DNA of 64,000 bases from Telopea speciosissima (taxonomy: Eukaryota > Streptophyta > Magnoliopsida > Proteales > Proteaceae): contig NC_057919.1 in assembly GCF_018873765.1 (NCBI RefSeq), forward strand, positions 24,034,698-24,098,697. Direction: 5' to 3'. The number at the start of each line of letters is the position of its first letter. The stretch's first letter is position 1. The translations under genes and the position numbers were made by a program. Under the pieces are notes generated by a model that had not been told where the DNA came from, did no database searches, and saw nothing but the letters and a program-made list of their open reading frames with translations. This document shows positions 55,501 to 64,000 of this stretch, in pieces.

Positions 55501-58500
55501 GAAACAAACACAGAAAAAGAAATAAAAGTAAAAGATAAAACAAATAAAACAAAAGGACTAAATTACCCCTATCGGGTAAAGTAACCTATCTCAACAGAAA
55601 CCCATGGGAACAAAGGCCCTACATGTATATCACCCAACCCTAGACTTATTCCCATTTAAATAAGCCTCTGTTGGTGATGTATCTGCATCATCTGCTGCTC
55701 CCCATCAATCATCACCAACTCCTCAATCAAATTCATCTAAACTTGTCACCCCACTCATCCTTAGCACCTAAGCCCTAAACTATAACCACATCCAGCAAAG
55801 AGATAGTTTTCTATTTTAGAGATTTTCTAATTATTAAGTTCTCCATCAATATCTCAATTTGGCTGTACCACAAATTGACCTGCTCATGGTTCTGTGGTTT
55901 CAAAAAAAAAACCCTAACTCTAACATCACTTCTTCATCTCTCGGCGTAAAGTAGCGGCAAAGCAAAAACAAAGAGGGTTTCTGCAACACTTCATCTCCTC
56001 CGATCATATGGTTTTTGGCTCAAAATGTAGCTTCTCCGCCCCTGTAGCGTGATCTTTCTCCGCCGCAATGGCGTGAACTCCTCTACCCAAGGGGCGTGTT
56101 TTCTTTTTTTTTTTTTTTTTTCTCTCTTTTTCCTTTCCCTTTCTTTCCTTCTCTCACTCGCCTCACCTAAGATCTTCCCAAACCAGTGCTCGACCCCTTC
56201 TCTCACTCTGCCTCATCTCACATCTGTTCAGATCTGGGCAACGAATGTCGGTCCTTAGAAGTTTTTCATCGGTGGGAGGTGTTGGTTGTTTCACAGGAAG
56301 GAGGGATGGAACCAAAACTGATGAGGGTTTTGCCGCTGCAGACGCGGGCAACCTCAAGCCTTGGTACATCATTGTCCTTACCTTGCATCTCTGTATCCAT
56401 TCCCTCATTGCAGTATGTGTCGTCGACCCTGCCTCTCTCTTTTGGATACGCATCTCCACCGGGGACATCCACCATTTCAACACCTACACCAACGCCTCCC
56501 CAACACTTCGATTTTACCATTTCAATCTCCTAGTCTACAAGCTCTTTGCCGATCTTTACTTCCGAGTGAACCGGACGATTATTTCTTTTTTCTTTGTTTG
56601 TGTGTTTGCAGGTGATGCCGACTTAGGTCCTGGTGGCACCGAGGTTATCGTCGGCTCTGAAGCTCCAGCTGCAGTTCAATCTTCACCATCCCTCTCTTGT
56701 TGCCGGACTAAACTCCACTTGCCGATCCAGAAAATCCTTTCAGATCTGTTCGAAAGTAGACTGTGGTAGTAATTCTGGTGCTCTTCTTGCCGTCGGTCAA
56801 AGCTCCACTCATCGATCCAACAGACCTTTGCCGATCCGGCAAGTCTGTTTGAAAGTAGGTTGTGGCAGCGAGTCGGCACAGGTGGGCAGTTTGGCATTGG
56901 ACTTTTTGGCACGTACGGGCCCCCCTCTATTGGCACGCATGTGCATTTACTTAATTTTAGCTGTATCTACAGCTTTTTTTCTAAGGAAGTGGTTGTGACC
57001 CATCCCCTAGTCTGGATGACCCAGTCAATGGCATGTGAGACTAGGTCAAGTTCCACTCCATGGTTTTGGATACCGTATATCCATACCTTGTGTTTATCAT
57101 GTTCTCTATCTGTTTATGTATCTTGATTTTCTTCGCTTGGCGTTGGGGCGCAGGAATGAATAGCCTTCTTTCTACTAAAAAAAAATTTTGACCTGCTCCA
57201 ACTTCCTAAAAATCTCAATTTCCAAACCTGACATTTCCATGATTACATCTACTCTTGAAACCATTGTTTTATGGACTGCTTTTGCCACAAAATTTACTCT
57301 TCATCCTATCAATCCTCTCCTTTCAACCTAAAAATTCACTCTTGAAATCGTTGTTTTATGGCAGTTGTTCCATTTATTTAAACATTATTACAGAATTACA
57401 GAAAGAGCATTTAAGCTTGTGTAACAAGTTAAAACTGAATTCAAAATTTACATCAACTTGCACCTTACACAGTTTTCCACCATTAGAAAATTCAGATCTG
57501 ACTTAAACAACTACATCCCATTATTTAGGTTACCTAAAACCACTACAACCCTAGAATTTCGAGGGAAACCAGCACCTTTGATGCAGACCCTAGCCTCCTC
57601 GAATTGAAGAAGCCACCCTAAGCCTAGGGTTTTAGTAGGAGCCTTAGTTTAGTTTATTTCAGTTCCATACTTAGTTTTTATTTTGTGTTGTAAACTGAAC
57701 CGGTTTATATTGGTTGCATCCAATTGGTTCAATTGATCTAATTTAAGTGAAGTGCTCCTATTGGCTAATAGGTTCTTATATCCTATTGGCTAGTAGGGAA
57801 TCTTCTTTTATTTCAAGTAGTTTAAGTTGTTTTAAGTCATTAGGGTCAATTGAGTCTTTTTATACCTTTTAAATTGTTTTAAGTCACTTAATTGTACCTT
57901 TCCACGATTTTGGATGGAGATTAGAGTTGTAATAGTTTTAGGAATTAGGCCTTTGGCCTCCTATTTAATAATAGATCATGGGAGAGGCTCCCCCACCCAT
58001 TATGTTTAAAAAAAATCAACTTTTGCTGTTGGCCATGGCTGTTGCTGCTTCTCTCCTCTGAGAATTGTCTTGTGAGTCCTATCAAGACCCCTTGTGAGTC
58101 ATATCAAGGGCGAGGGCTGGTGGATTCGGGCGACTCCCTGCATCTTGTAGATCGGGAGGTCCTTCTTCTTCTTCAACCAAGCTTCCTCAACTTGCTGCTA
58201 CTGCAGATCTGCAGATCCAGTGAGTTGATTGTTAATTTAGTTATTCCTTTTTTTCCCTAACCTTCTACAACCAACCCTAACACCCCTTTTTTTTTTTTTA
58301 TTTGAGTTCCTTAACCCTGAATCATTCACAGCCCCATTCCCTCATCAATTCCATCGATTCCCCCCAAAACCCTAATCCATCTAAAATCTGTCCAGCCATT
58401 ACTAACCATAAGAACCAGCCCCAAACCTGGTCGATCTACCCTCTCACTGTCCCCTATACTCGATCCAAAACCCTGCCCTAAATTCCCAGTAGAAACCCTA

Positions 58501-61500
58501 AATTCAGCCTATTTCCTAATTCGTAAAACCCGAAACCCTAACCCTAATTCTGCAGATTTTTCAAACTTAACCAAATCCAATTATTTTTATCCCATGATAA
58601 GCCCCTAGACCTGCATATTAAAGCCATATAAGACCCATTCCCAAATTCTCATCCTAAACCCTAGAATTAACCTAAATCCTAGTGCTGTCCATTCGAACCA
58701 GCAACCCCTTTTGTTATTGATCCTGTTGTCTGGCTCCTAGTAGGTCTCCTACCTATCTAGGACTACATTAACCTTCCATCAAAATAAGAAGTAATAACAA
58801 CTGGAAAATATGTGATTCATATGACATAGAAGTTCCAAGATAGAAATTGGGAAGACTAATTTATTGCTCGTATTTACTTTTTTTTTTTAAATAACAGTTG
58901 TCTAACTAAGGTGCAAAGTGATTAGATTTAGTTATTTGACAAGAATAAAAAAGGTGAAGAATTCAAGTTGATTGCTTTAAGTGAATAAAAAATTACGCTG
59001 CATCAGGTGCCATTCCAGAACTTCCTGTACCACCACCTGCTTTCTGATCTGATTCACTGCAAAGCCTTACATTCTTTATTGAACTGCATGTTCTCTCTAT
59101 TATTTTATCGAAAGATGTCAATTTCATTCGAAAGAAGTCCTCTCTGCAAGAAAAAATTGGTGCAAGAGATTTTCCCATTCCAACCAAAGATTTAGCATCA
59201 ACAGGTGAACTGCGAAAGAGAAAAGAAATGAACCTCTTTGTATTAGTTTTCTTGCAAGAATTAGCAAGACCACAACAACAGTCATATACTCATATGTGTA
59301 ATTTTGGCACTATAAATGTATGAGAATTACACAACATATCCAAAAAAAAACGTATACCTTTGTCCAGTAACAGGCTCATCTCCAACTCCAGAAACATGAA
59401 GGTAATAATCAGAATCCAATTCCCAGAGCGCAGGTTTTCCTTCCTGGGGTTGAAAATAACCCAAAAATCTGGTAAAACCAGCAAATAACTTAAGAACCAT
59501 GACGGTGAGAAGTATGATATTCAAACCAAGAGAAATCCTAAAAGGCTAAATGCCGATAGAATTCAAGCATGATGTGGTTTATGTAAGGATAAAAAAGTAG
59601 AACTACAACAAGAAGCAATGCACTAGGACTGGAAGCAACATGCTTTTCATATGCTCTTGATTTTTATAGCCAGACAAAATATATCTGGCTGTTTAATCTG
59701 TCATCAAAGAAGCAAGCAACAAAGTAAAATATAAGAAAGGAAGAATTACAAATTTATTGCATCCTGTTTTTCACCGTCTGTGTAAGCATTACTGTAGTAT
59801 CGCTTGATAGACTTCAGAAATTCCCTAGATTGGGTGGTTGCTTTCCACCTTCCTTGCCTCTCAGGGAAAACCTAAGAAACAGGATATAGAATTGACCACA
59901 TTTTAGAGAACCATTAAAATAGAAGAGTAACTAAATAATAACATAAGCACATGCACCACAACATTAAAATGAATGTAGAAGACAAATTGAGAACCACAAA
60001 ATAACAAAAAAGTATAATAGTGCCAAGTTTGGAAGAAATTGTACAGTGTTGTGAGCTGCAGAACCACCATACTGCTGTGCAAGAGCATCACCCATACTCT
60101 GATACATATCCATGAGAGCTGCAGCAATGCTACTGTCAGGATCTACTTTGGGCATATCAGTCAAACCCATGGCATGCAGTTGACGGCCTAAAGCTGCCAA
60201 GCCATAAGCATACTGGGCAACATTTGTACGGTCCAAGCAATCAATGCAGTTTGTGCGCAGAACTCCACTTTGAAAACGTGGAGTTGTGCCAGTGTGTTCG
60301 TTTTTCCTGGACTGTTGACTAAATTCAGAGTCTCTGTCTCTATTAATGAAAGAGTTCAAACTTTCACTATTACTACTTCCCATCCTCCCAAGATCAGCTG
60401 AATTAGCTCTGAGTTCTCCAAGAGAAGTGTCCCTGTTTAAAAAAAAGGGACACTTAGAATTCCCAGAATCAAATAACTTATGCAAATTGTTCTCATTTCA
60501 ATACATACTACTAAAATAAATAAATCAAATTCAATACATGCAATGTAACCACATTCCTAGCTTCATTGTTTTCATTACCTTTTTTAATCCTCTTTTGGAC
60601 TTATCTGCATCATTACCGCACTTTAATCATCATTGTCGCACCCTAATCTTGAAATCTTAAGGCGTTCTATCTCTCTCACACGGCTTTCAACCTCTATCTT
60701 CTCTGAACTATGGTTATTGAACCTAAACTGCATCCTGCCTAACCCATTCTTCTTTCTCAAACTCCAGAGATGGTCTTTTAACATGAGTTTCTTGAACGAT
60801 CAATTTACAATAGAACAAAGTTAGGTCCTTCATTACATCTAGCTAATAAAAAATATTATTTGATTCTCTGGACCACCATATTGCCAAAAATGCAGGAAGC
60901 AAAAGTCACACAAATGATGAAACAGCACTGCCGATTCCCAAGTCAACTGCTTCAGCAATTTATGGATTGAGGATATTACAAACCATTTTTGTTAACTCCA
61001 GCAACAGAGGATCATGATAAACTCAGTGAACTGGCAATTCAAAAAAATTTCCCATGTTGAAAAATACCTTGGGAGTGCCACTTAAATTATGAGGATTTGA
61101 CATATATCAGTGATTAAAAGCAACCCTTTTATGATGGAACTTGGAAGTCATCTTCATGCAAGGACCAGTTACCACCTAATTGTCCTACCTCTTGAGTTTC
61201 TTGAACCTAGGGGTCCGAGTTATCTTAAGTCCACATTAGATGGCTATATGTTTTGAATGCACACTGAAAGCGCATTGAAAAATGTAGGCCACAGATACAT
61301 GAATAACTCAATGAATATGTAATTACCTTGCCGTGCTTGTCCTACTGAGCTGGGTTGATCTCCTTTTTACATTCACAGGCTTTCCACTGTAATAGAAACC
61401 AGTCAAATCAAGTGCTTCACTTGCAACAGCACCTAAAACTGCCAAAACATTGGCTGACTTGCTTTAAAAACACAACAGAAAAAAAAAGAATAAAAAAAAA

Positions 61501-61706
61501 TTAGCTCATAGGGAATAAGTTCATCTAATGCTGTCTGCTGAGAGTCCATGAAAAGAGTGTGCACTACCTTACCTCTTTGCAAACTTGTGAAAGTCCCAGT
61601 GTATAAATTTCAGATGATTCTCTTCCAAGAGAATCTGGTTTAGATAGCCAACCGCATTAGCAAACTCACGCCGAAGCATCATTTCTCGAGGCCGTTTCTC
61701 AACAGT
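31000..61706 (-). CDS. SAC-domain phosphoinositide phosphatase, 3' part (9 exons, 5' end outside the window)
   Basis: Exons in transcript order: 61706-61573, 61461-61327, 60432-60045, 59871-59750, 59468-59358, 59209-58997, 36520-36329, 31826-31739, 31251-31000. All junctions have AG/GT and join in phase to 544 residues plus a stop. The catalytic P-loop [12 protein letters not shown] (Cys codon 60248-60246) is the SAC CX5R(T/S) signature. [16 protein letters not shown] (exon 59468) and [11 protein letters not shown] (exon 36520) place it with plant SAC2-SAC5, which act at the tonoplast on PI(3,5)P2 (established for Arabidopsis). The N-terminal SAC half is missing from the window. Introns of 22,476 and 4,502 bp are full of transposons. 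I see no stop or lost splice site, so it is probably functional. Confidence 0.92.
31827..33240 (-). other. SAC intron, proximal part
   Basis: Ordinary AT-rich intron. Near 33140-33225 lies one end of a repeat with ATAGTTGTCAAGGTGTC and AGGCGCC, cut off by the LTR element at 33241. Confidence 0.5.
33241..33614 (+). repeat. 5' LTR of the non-autonomous element
   Basis: 374 bp, TGTTGAAG...TTCTACA, with a CTATAAATAG box near 33502. Confidence 0.9.
34551..34604. repeat. (TA)n microsatellite
   Basis: About 25 TA units, once interrupted, inside the non-autonomous LTR element. Confidence 0.9.
35597..35963 (+). repeat. 3' LTR of the non-autonomous element
   Basis: 367 bp. Lacks 7 bp (the GAAATTG region) relative to the 5' LTR. 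Confidence 0.9.
36521..37535 (-). other. Start of the 22.5-kb SAC intron
   Basis: In gene direction this is the 3' end of the intron, before acceptor GATGCAG at 36521. It holds a G tract at 36781-36799 and otherwise plain AT-rich DNA. The frame at 36917-37213 is not a gene. Confidence 0.5.
37693..37903 (-). repeat. 3' LTR of copia A
   Basis: TGTTGAGAAATAG...CTCTAACA, 211 bp. Confidence 0.93.
37911..42320 (-). pseudogene. Gag-pol of copia A (disrupted)
   Basis: Gag frame 42320-41613 ([13 protein letters not shown] type), a frameshift near 41600, and a zinc knuckle whose second Cys is Tyr (about 41530). A stop replaces the Trp before the protease motif IIDSGATDH (about 41210). Integrase spans 41055-40177 and the linker 40283-39150, ending in a stop within RT. 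YVDD is kept (about 38840). RNase H with its SSAEAE and CDNKAAI motifs runs to the end at 37911. Several lesions look like TGG-to-TAG/TGA changes. Confidence 0.9.
43074..43284 (-). repeat. 5' LTR of copia A
   Basis: 211 bp, same termini as 37693-37903. Confidence 0.93.
44692..46832. other. SAC intron, unassigned DNA, probable gypsy 5' LTR at its end
   Basis: No gene. The stretch from about 46090 to 46832 precedes a primer site and has LTR-like texture (TGTTAGTTAGGCCCG, T-rich interior), but no partner LTR is identified. Confidence 0.35.
47183..47352 (+). mobile_element. Au-type SINE, copy 1
   Basis: tRNA-derived head with pol III B box GGTTCGAGTC (47238) and the Au body GGTAAGGCTGCGTACATTATGACC, CCCCAGACCCCACAG and CACTGGGTACGC, then a T run. 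A 15-bp direct repeat TCAAAGCAGTTCAAG / TCAAAGAAGTTCAAG (47168-47182, 47353-47367) flanks it with one mismatch. Confidence 0.9.
47435..47482. repeat. Poly-C / poly-A simple repeat
   Basis: A C-rich run (47435-47452) followed, after a short spacer, by a long A tract. The reading frames here are artefacts of the simple sequence. Confidence 0.8.
49098..49235. repeat. MITE fragment (GGCGCC/CCTAGGCGTCGCC type)
   Basis: It contains GTCCAGGCGCCCC, CTAGGCGTCGCCTAG and a terminal GTGACAACTATG. The latter is complementary to the CATAGTTGTCAAGG start at 33139, so both belong to one family. Confidence 0.5.
49371..49517 (+). mobile_element. Au-type SINE, copy 2
   Basis: Same body as 47183-47352 (GGTTCGAGTCTGGAAACAGC, CACTGGGTTCGCCCC). 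Flanked by a perfect 18-bp duplication TTAGAATCTAGTACAGAC at 49353-49370 and 49518-49535. Confidence 0.95.
49536..50920. other. SAC intron, unassigned DNA
   Basis: No gene. 49965-50005 holds irregular TTTAGGG-like repeats. The rest is non-coding. Confidence 0.5.
50921..51191 (-). repeat. 3' LTR of copia C
   Basis: TGTTAACAAAACC...TATCTCAACA, 271 bp. Confidence 0.93.
51192..54712 (-). pseudogene. Gag-pol of copia C, with internal deletion
   Basis: Gag starts at 54712 and shifts frame near 54240. The zinc knuckle [14 protein letters not shown] is intact (about 53950). The protease motif IIDSGA lies near 53635. A stop falls at 53514, then integrase at 53150-52480 and RT from 51655. After GYKQSNAD in the RT the sequence jumps, near 51325, to the [20 protein letters not shown] end of RNase H. 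The YVDD region and most of RNase H are missing. Confidence 0.9.
55326..55596 (-). repeat. 5' LTR of copia C
   Basis: 271 bp, near-identical partner of 50921-51191. Confidence 0.93.
55886..57187 (+). mobile_element. Probable non-LTR insertion without RT (1.3 kb)
   Basis: An 11-bp direct repeat TTGACCTGCTC (55875-55885, 57188-57198) flanks DNA that ends in a poly-A stretch (about 57177). The 3' part (CTTCGCTTGGCGTTGGGGCGC) looks like a LINE or retrocopy tail. No RT or endonuclease is recognised. A degenerate internal repeat (GCCGATCC...TCTG.TTGAAAGTAG.TTGTGG) lies at about 56720-56870. Confidence 0.5.
57199..58996 (-). other. SAC intron, 5' part
   Basis: In gene direction this is the start of the 22.5-kb intron (donor GT at 58996-58995). 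It contains LTR-like texture at 57690-58010 and many AACCCTA-like phrases at 58280-58700. No gene. Confidence 0.4.
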
Positions 61707-64000
61707 CTGCATTAGTTTCTATATTAAAACATAGAAACTAAAGCACTAATAGATCTAACAGAATATTCCAACAATCTTCTAGATAAAGCAATATTCTAGA
61801 TAATCTCCTCTCCACACAAATCACATGGGGCCTATGCAAATCTTCATTCAATCTTCTAGAGTATCCTCCATGCAAATCTCATTCGAATCTTCTAAAATAA
61901 ACAATAAACACCAAATGAGAAACCAACTACTTACTCCCTAATAAGACTCAAATCCTTAATATTTGGACTTATAGTATTGGCTCATTATATAGACATGGTT
62001 CAAGAAGTCGCCAGATTCAGTCAAAATCGACCAAAATAATTCAGTTTCGACCTGAACCGGCACAAACAGGCCACGACTCACTAGGCATTCAAGATTTAGA
62101 CCGAAACTTCCAAGTTACAGTCGAAATCTCGGTCCGAGTCCGTCGTGCCGTTTCGTTTTGCCGGAAAGTCCCAACCATGTGTTATAAATACTTGAAGTCG
62201 ATCGAAACAGACACGGCTTCAATCAACTTATGCTGATATTTCGATAAGTCTTGTGCAAAACCTGATGTCAAGGCTAAAAACATCAATTTTAAGTGAATTT
62301 TGGCCATTCCACTTTCTATTCTTGGTGGAACAACTTGTTAGAAGCTTGTACAAGTCATCTACAACTACGATTTGGTGGATTTGAGGGAGATTGGTTAAAG
62401 ATTCAGACTTTTAGGTAAATACCGTTTTCACCTAAAGTAATTTTTTACAAAAAAAAAAAAAATTGGATAAATATGTGGTGGTTAGGCTTCAATTTTTTAT
62501 ATTTTAGTTAGTATTAGCCGATCTACGACTCAATGGAGTCGGATTTAATTTTATATTTTTTAATTATTTTTTAAAATTTTCTTGTTTTAAAAATTGATTT
62601 TATTGCAACAATTTAAAAAAAAAAAAGGGTTAATATTGAGTGGTTGGAGCTCAATTTTATTTATATATGTTAGTCACTGTTGGCCGGTCTTCCTCATCTT
62701 TCGAGCCCACCTAGAACTCTATCTGGTGTTGACATAGAATAGGAGTCTAGGAGGAAGGTCAGGGGATTTTTGCTTATTTGTACCTTTGGGCTTACATGTG
62801 AACTTGTGATATGTGAAGACAGTGTCAGTGACTCTACACTTGCACCTTTGATGTAATATTTTGACATTTAATAATATTAAATGATTTTTCTCCATTTGCC
62901 ACTTGCAATTGCATATTTAATTGGTTTCTTTATATTTGGAATGTTACAGTACTAAATCATGTGTAACATAAGCTATCTTTGAGAAATATACACGCAAGGT
63001 ATGGCGTACACTGCCAACCTAGGGCATGAAACCCAAGTAACAATTTGAGTGCGTTTTTCAACAATCTAAAGGTTCCACTGTGTTTAGGGATTAATTAGGG
63101 CCTTTGCCAAGTTTCAGCTCAAAATATGGTCATTTGATCAGCGAAAAGGTCAAATGAATTCACCAAACAATCCCTGCAGAATTTCGACCAGAAGTCGGTC
63201 GAAACCCAAAATAAGGGTTCAAGCCAACTTCTTGAGCCTTGATAATAGAAGACTCAAAATACTAAGTTCATAGCCTCTATAACCCATTGGGCATTCAAAT
63301 TAAGCCCAACTTAAACCATAGGTTCAGTTGGACCCAAGAAACTAAACCAAACCCAAAACAACAGGCCCATTTTCTCTTCTTGCTGGAATTTTACATCAAG
63401 TATGAGTTTTTTAGAAAGTTTATGTTTGAGCCCTATTGGAATTTAAGTTTTAGGAGAGAACTTTTTTAGTTCAGTATATTAAGTATAGGTTTTTTTTTTC
63501 CCTCCTTTCCATGTTGGATTAGGACAGGCCCTTAAGAGTCCGTATTATCAGCAAGCCAAAGTCCAAGTAGAAGTCTAATAAGGGTATTTTGAATTTATCA
63601 AGCAGTCCAAGTATAGTCTGTAGGTATGCATCTAATTCAAACTTTTAATTGAGTCTTACAGCATGGTTTTGCTTGTGTTAACAGAAGGTTTTCTTCCTTG
63701 GAAGGGTTTTAAATTTCAGATTTCGATGGGATTTCGACACTTGTCGAAACCGAATATTTCGGTAAATTTAGTAAATTTCGACATGCAAGTTTCAGCAGTC
63801 AATTCATTTCGACCTTCATCTGAAATATTTTGTCAAAATTTTGACATTTCGACCAAATATATTTTGAACCATGCATTGGTGGTTTAATGGTCAAACCCTA
63901 CAAATGTTGCTAATGAGAATTTTGTCATCTCAACACACAAATTCAGTCTTACAGTAGGTTTTTCTTCTTCAATTATCTGCAACATACAACCAGGGATGAG
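61707..64000 (-). other. SAC intron continuing past the window end
   Basis: It begins at acceptor AATGCAG (61707 upward). The next upstream exon is not convincingly present by 64000, so this intron is at least 2.3 kb. It contains the TIR-like element at 61994-63241. Confidence 0.6.
61994..63241. repeat. TIR-like element rich in TTTCGACC motifs
   Basis: Left end CATGGTTCAAGAAGTCGCC; right end, read inverted, CAAGGCTCAAGAAGTTGGC. Both halves carry GTCGAAAC/TTTCGACC phrases. A partial relative (TTCGACCAAATA... AACCATGCA) lies at 63720-63880. No clear target duplication. Confidence 0.45.

Larger units (their letters stand above)
50921..55596 (-). mobile_element. Ty1-copia retrotransposon C, in the SAC intron
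   Basis: 271-bp LTRs (50921-51191, 55326-55596), target duplication GAAAC (50916-50920, 55597-55601), primer site TGGTATCAGAGCC (minus strand, 55325 downward) and PPT CTTGAGGGGGAG. About five LTR differences by hand count. Same orientation as the SAC gene. Its gag and pol resemble copia A. Confidence 0.95.

Noticed and set aside
63930-63976. Possible upstream SAC exon (acceptor then IIEEEKP, then GTAAGA donor on the minus strand)
   Set aside because: It would join in phase, but the short peptide does not match the conserved region expected before [19 protein letters not shown], so I left it out.

Overview
The window is nuclear DNA from a flowering plant, most likely a eudicot with a TE-rich genome. 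The evidence is split genes with GT-AG introns, a plant tRNA-Ser(GCT), Ty1-copia and Ty3-gypsy retrotransposons, Au-type SINEs, many short foldback elements (MITEs), and two plant protein families I recognise. I cannot name the species. Everything here is hand reading; no alignment or search was run.

Left third (1-27,900): a tandem array of clavaminate-synthase-like Fe(II)/2-oxoglutarate dioxygenases (TauD/TfdA fold, the family of Arabidopsis At3g21360), all on the + strand. Three copies are intact by eye (891-2714, 12081-14128, 18048-26598). Each has three exons with the same phases and the same 254-nt and 346-nt second and third exons. A fourth (17043-17208) is a 5' fragment with a nonsense codon. 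The array grew by segmental duplication: about 2 kb of flank upstream of copy 2 (about 8.4-10.6 kb) is repeated upstream of the pseudogene (14.7-16.8 kb). Because the copies can be compared with one another, several insertions show their empty site: a solo LTR (8905-9590), a TIR element, a foldback element and a short retro-insertion. Intron 1 of the last copy is 7.3 kb because a TIR element inserted there and a Ty1-copia element then inserted into it. A tRNA-Ser(GCT) gene lies at 7709-7790.

Middle (27,900-31,000): a Ty3-gypsy integrase/chromodomain relic and a GC-rich stretch of degenerate short repeats, with no gene seen.

Right half (31,000-64,000): the 3' half of one minus-strand gene, a SAC-domain phosphoinositide phosphatase of the plant SAC2-SAC5 type. 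Nine exons join in phase over about 30.7 kb and encode the last 544 residues, including the CX5R catalytic motif. The upstream exons lie beyond the window. One intron (36,521-58,996) is 22.5 kb and holds two Ty1-copia elements with 5-bp target duplications, a rearranged LTR remnant, a gypsy relic, two Au SINEs with clear target duplications and a probable non-LTR insertion. A neighbouring 4.5-kb intron holds a 2.7-kb non-coding LTR retrotransposon. None of the copia elements looks autonomous, and two have lost part of the RT-RNase H region by internal deletion.

I found no CRISPR, bacterial or viral content. The most unusual items are the dioxygenase array with its local MITE cluster and shuffled promoters, and the SAC gene that appears intact despite very long, nested, TE-filled introns.
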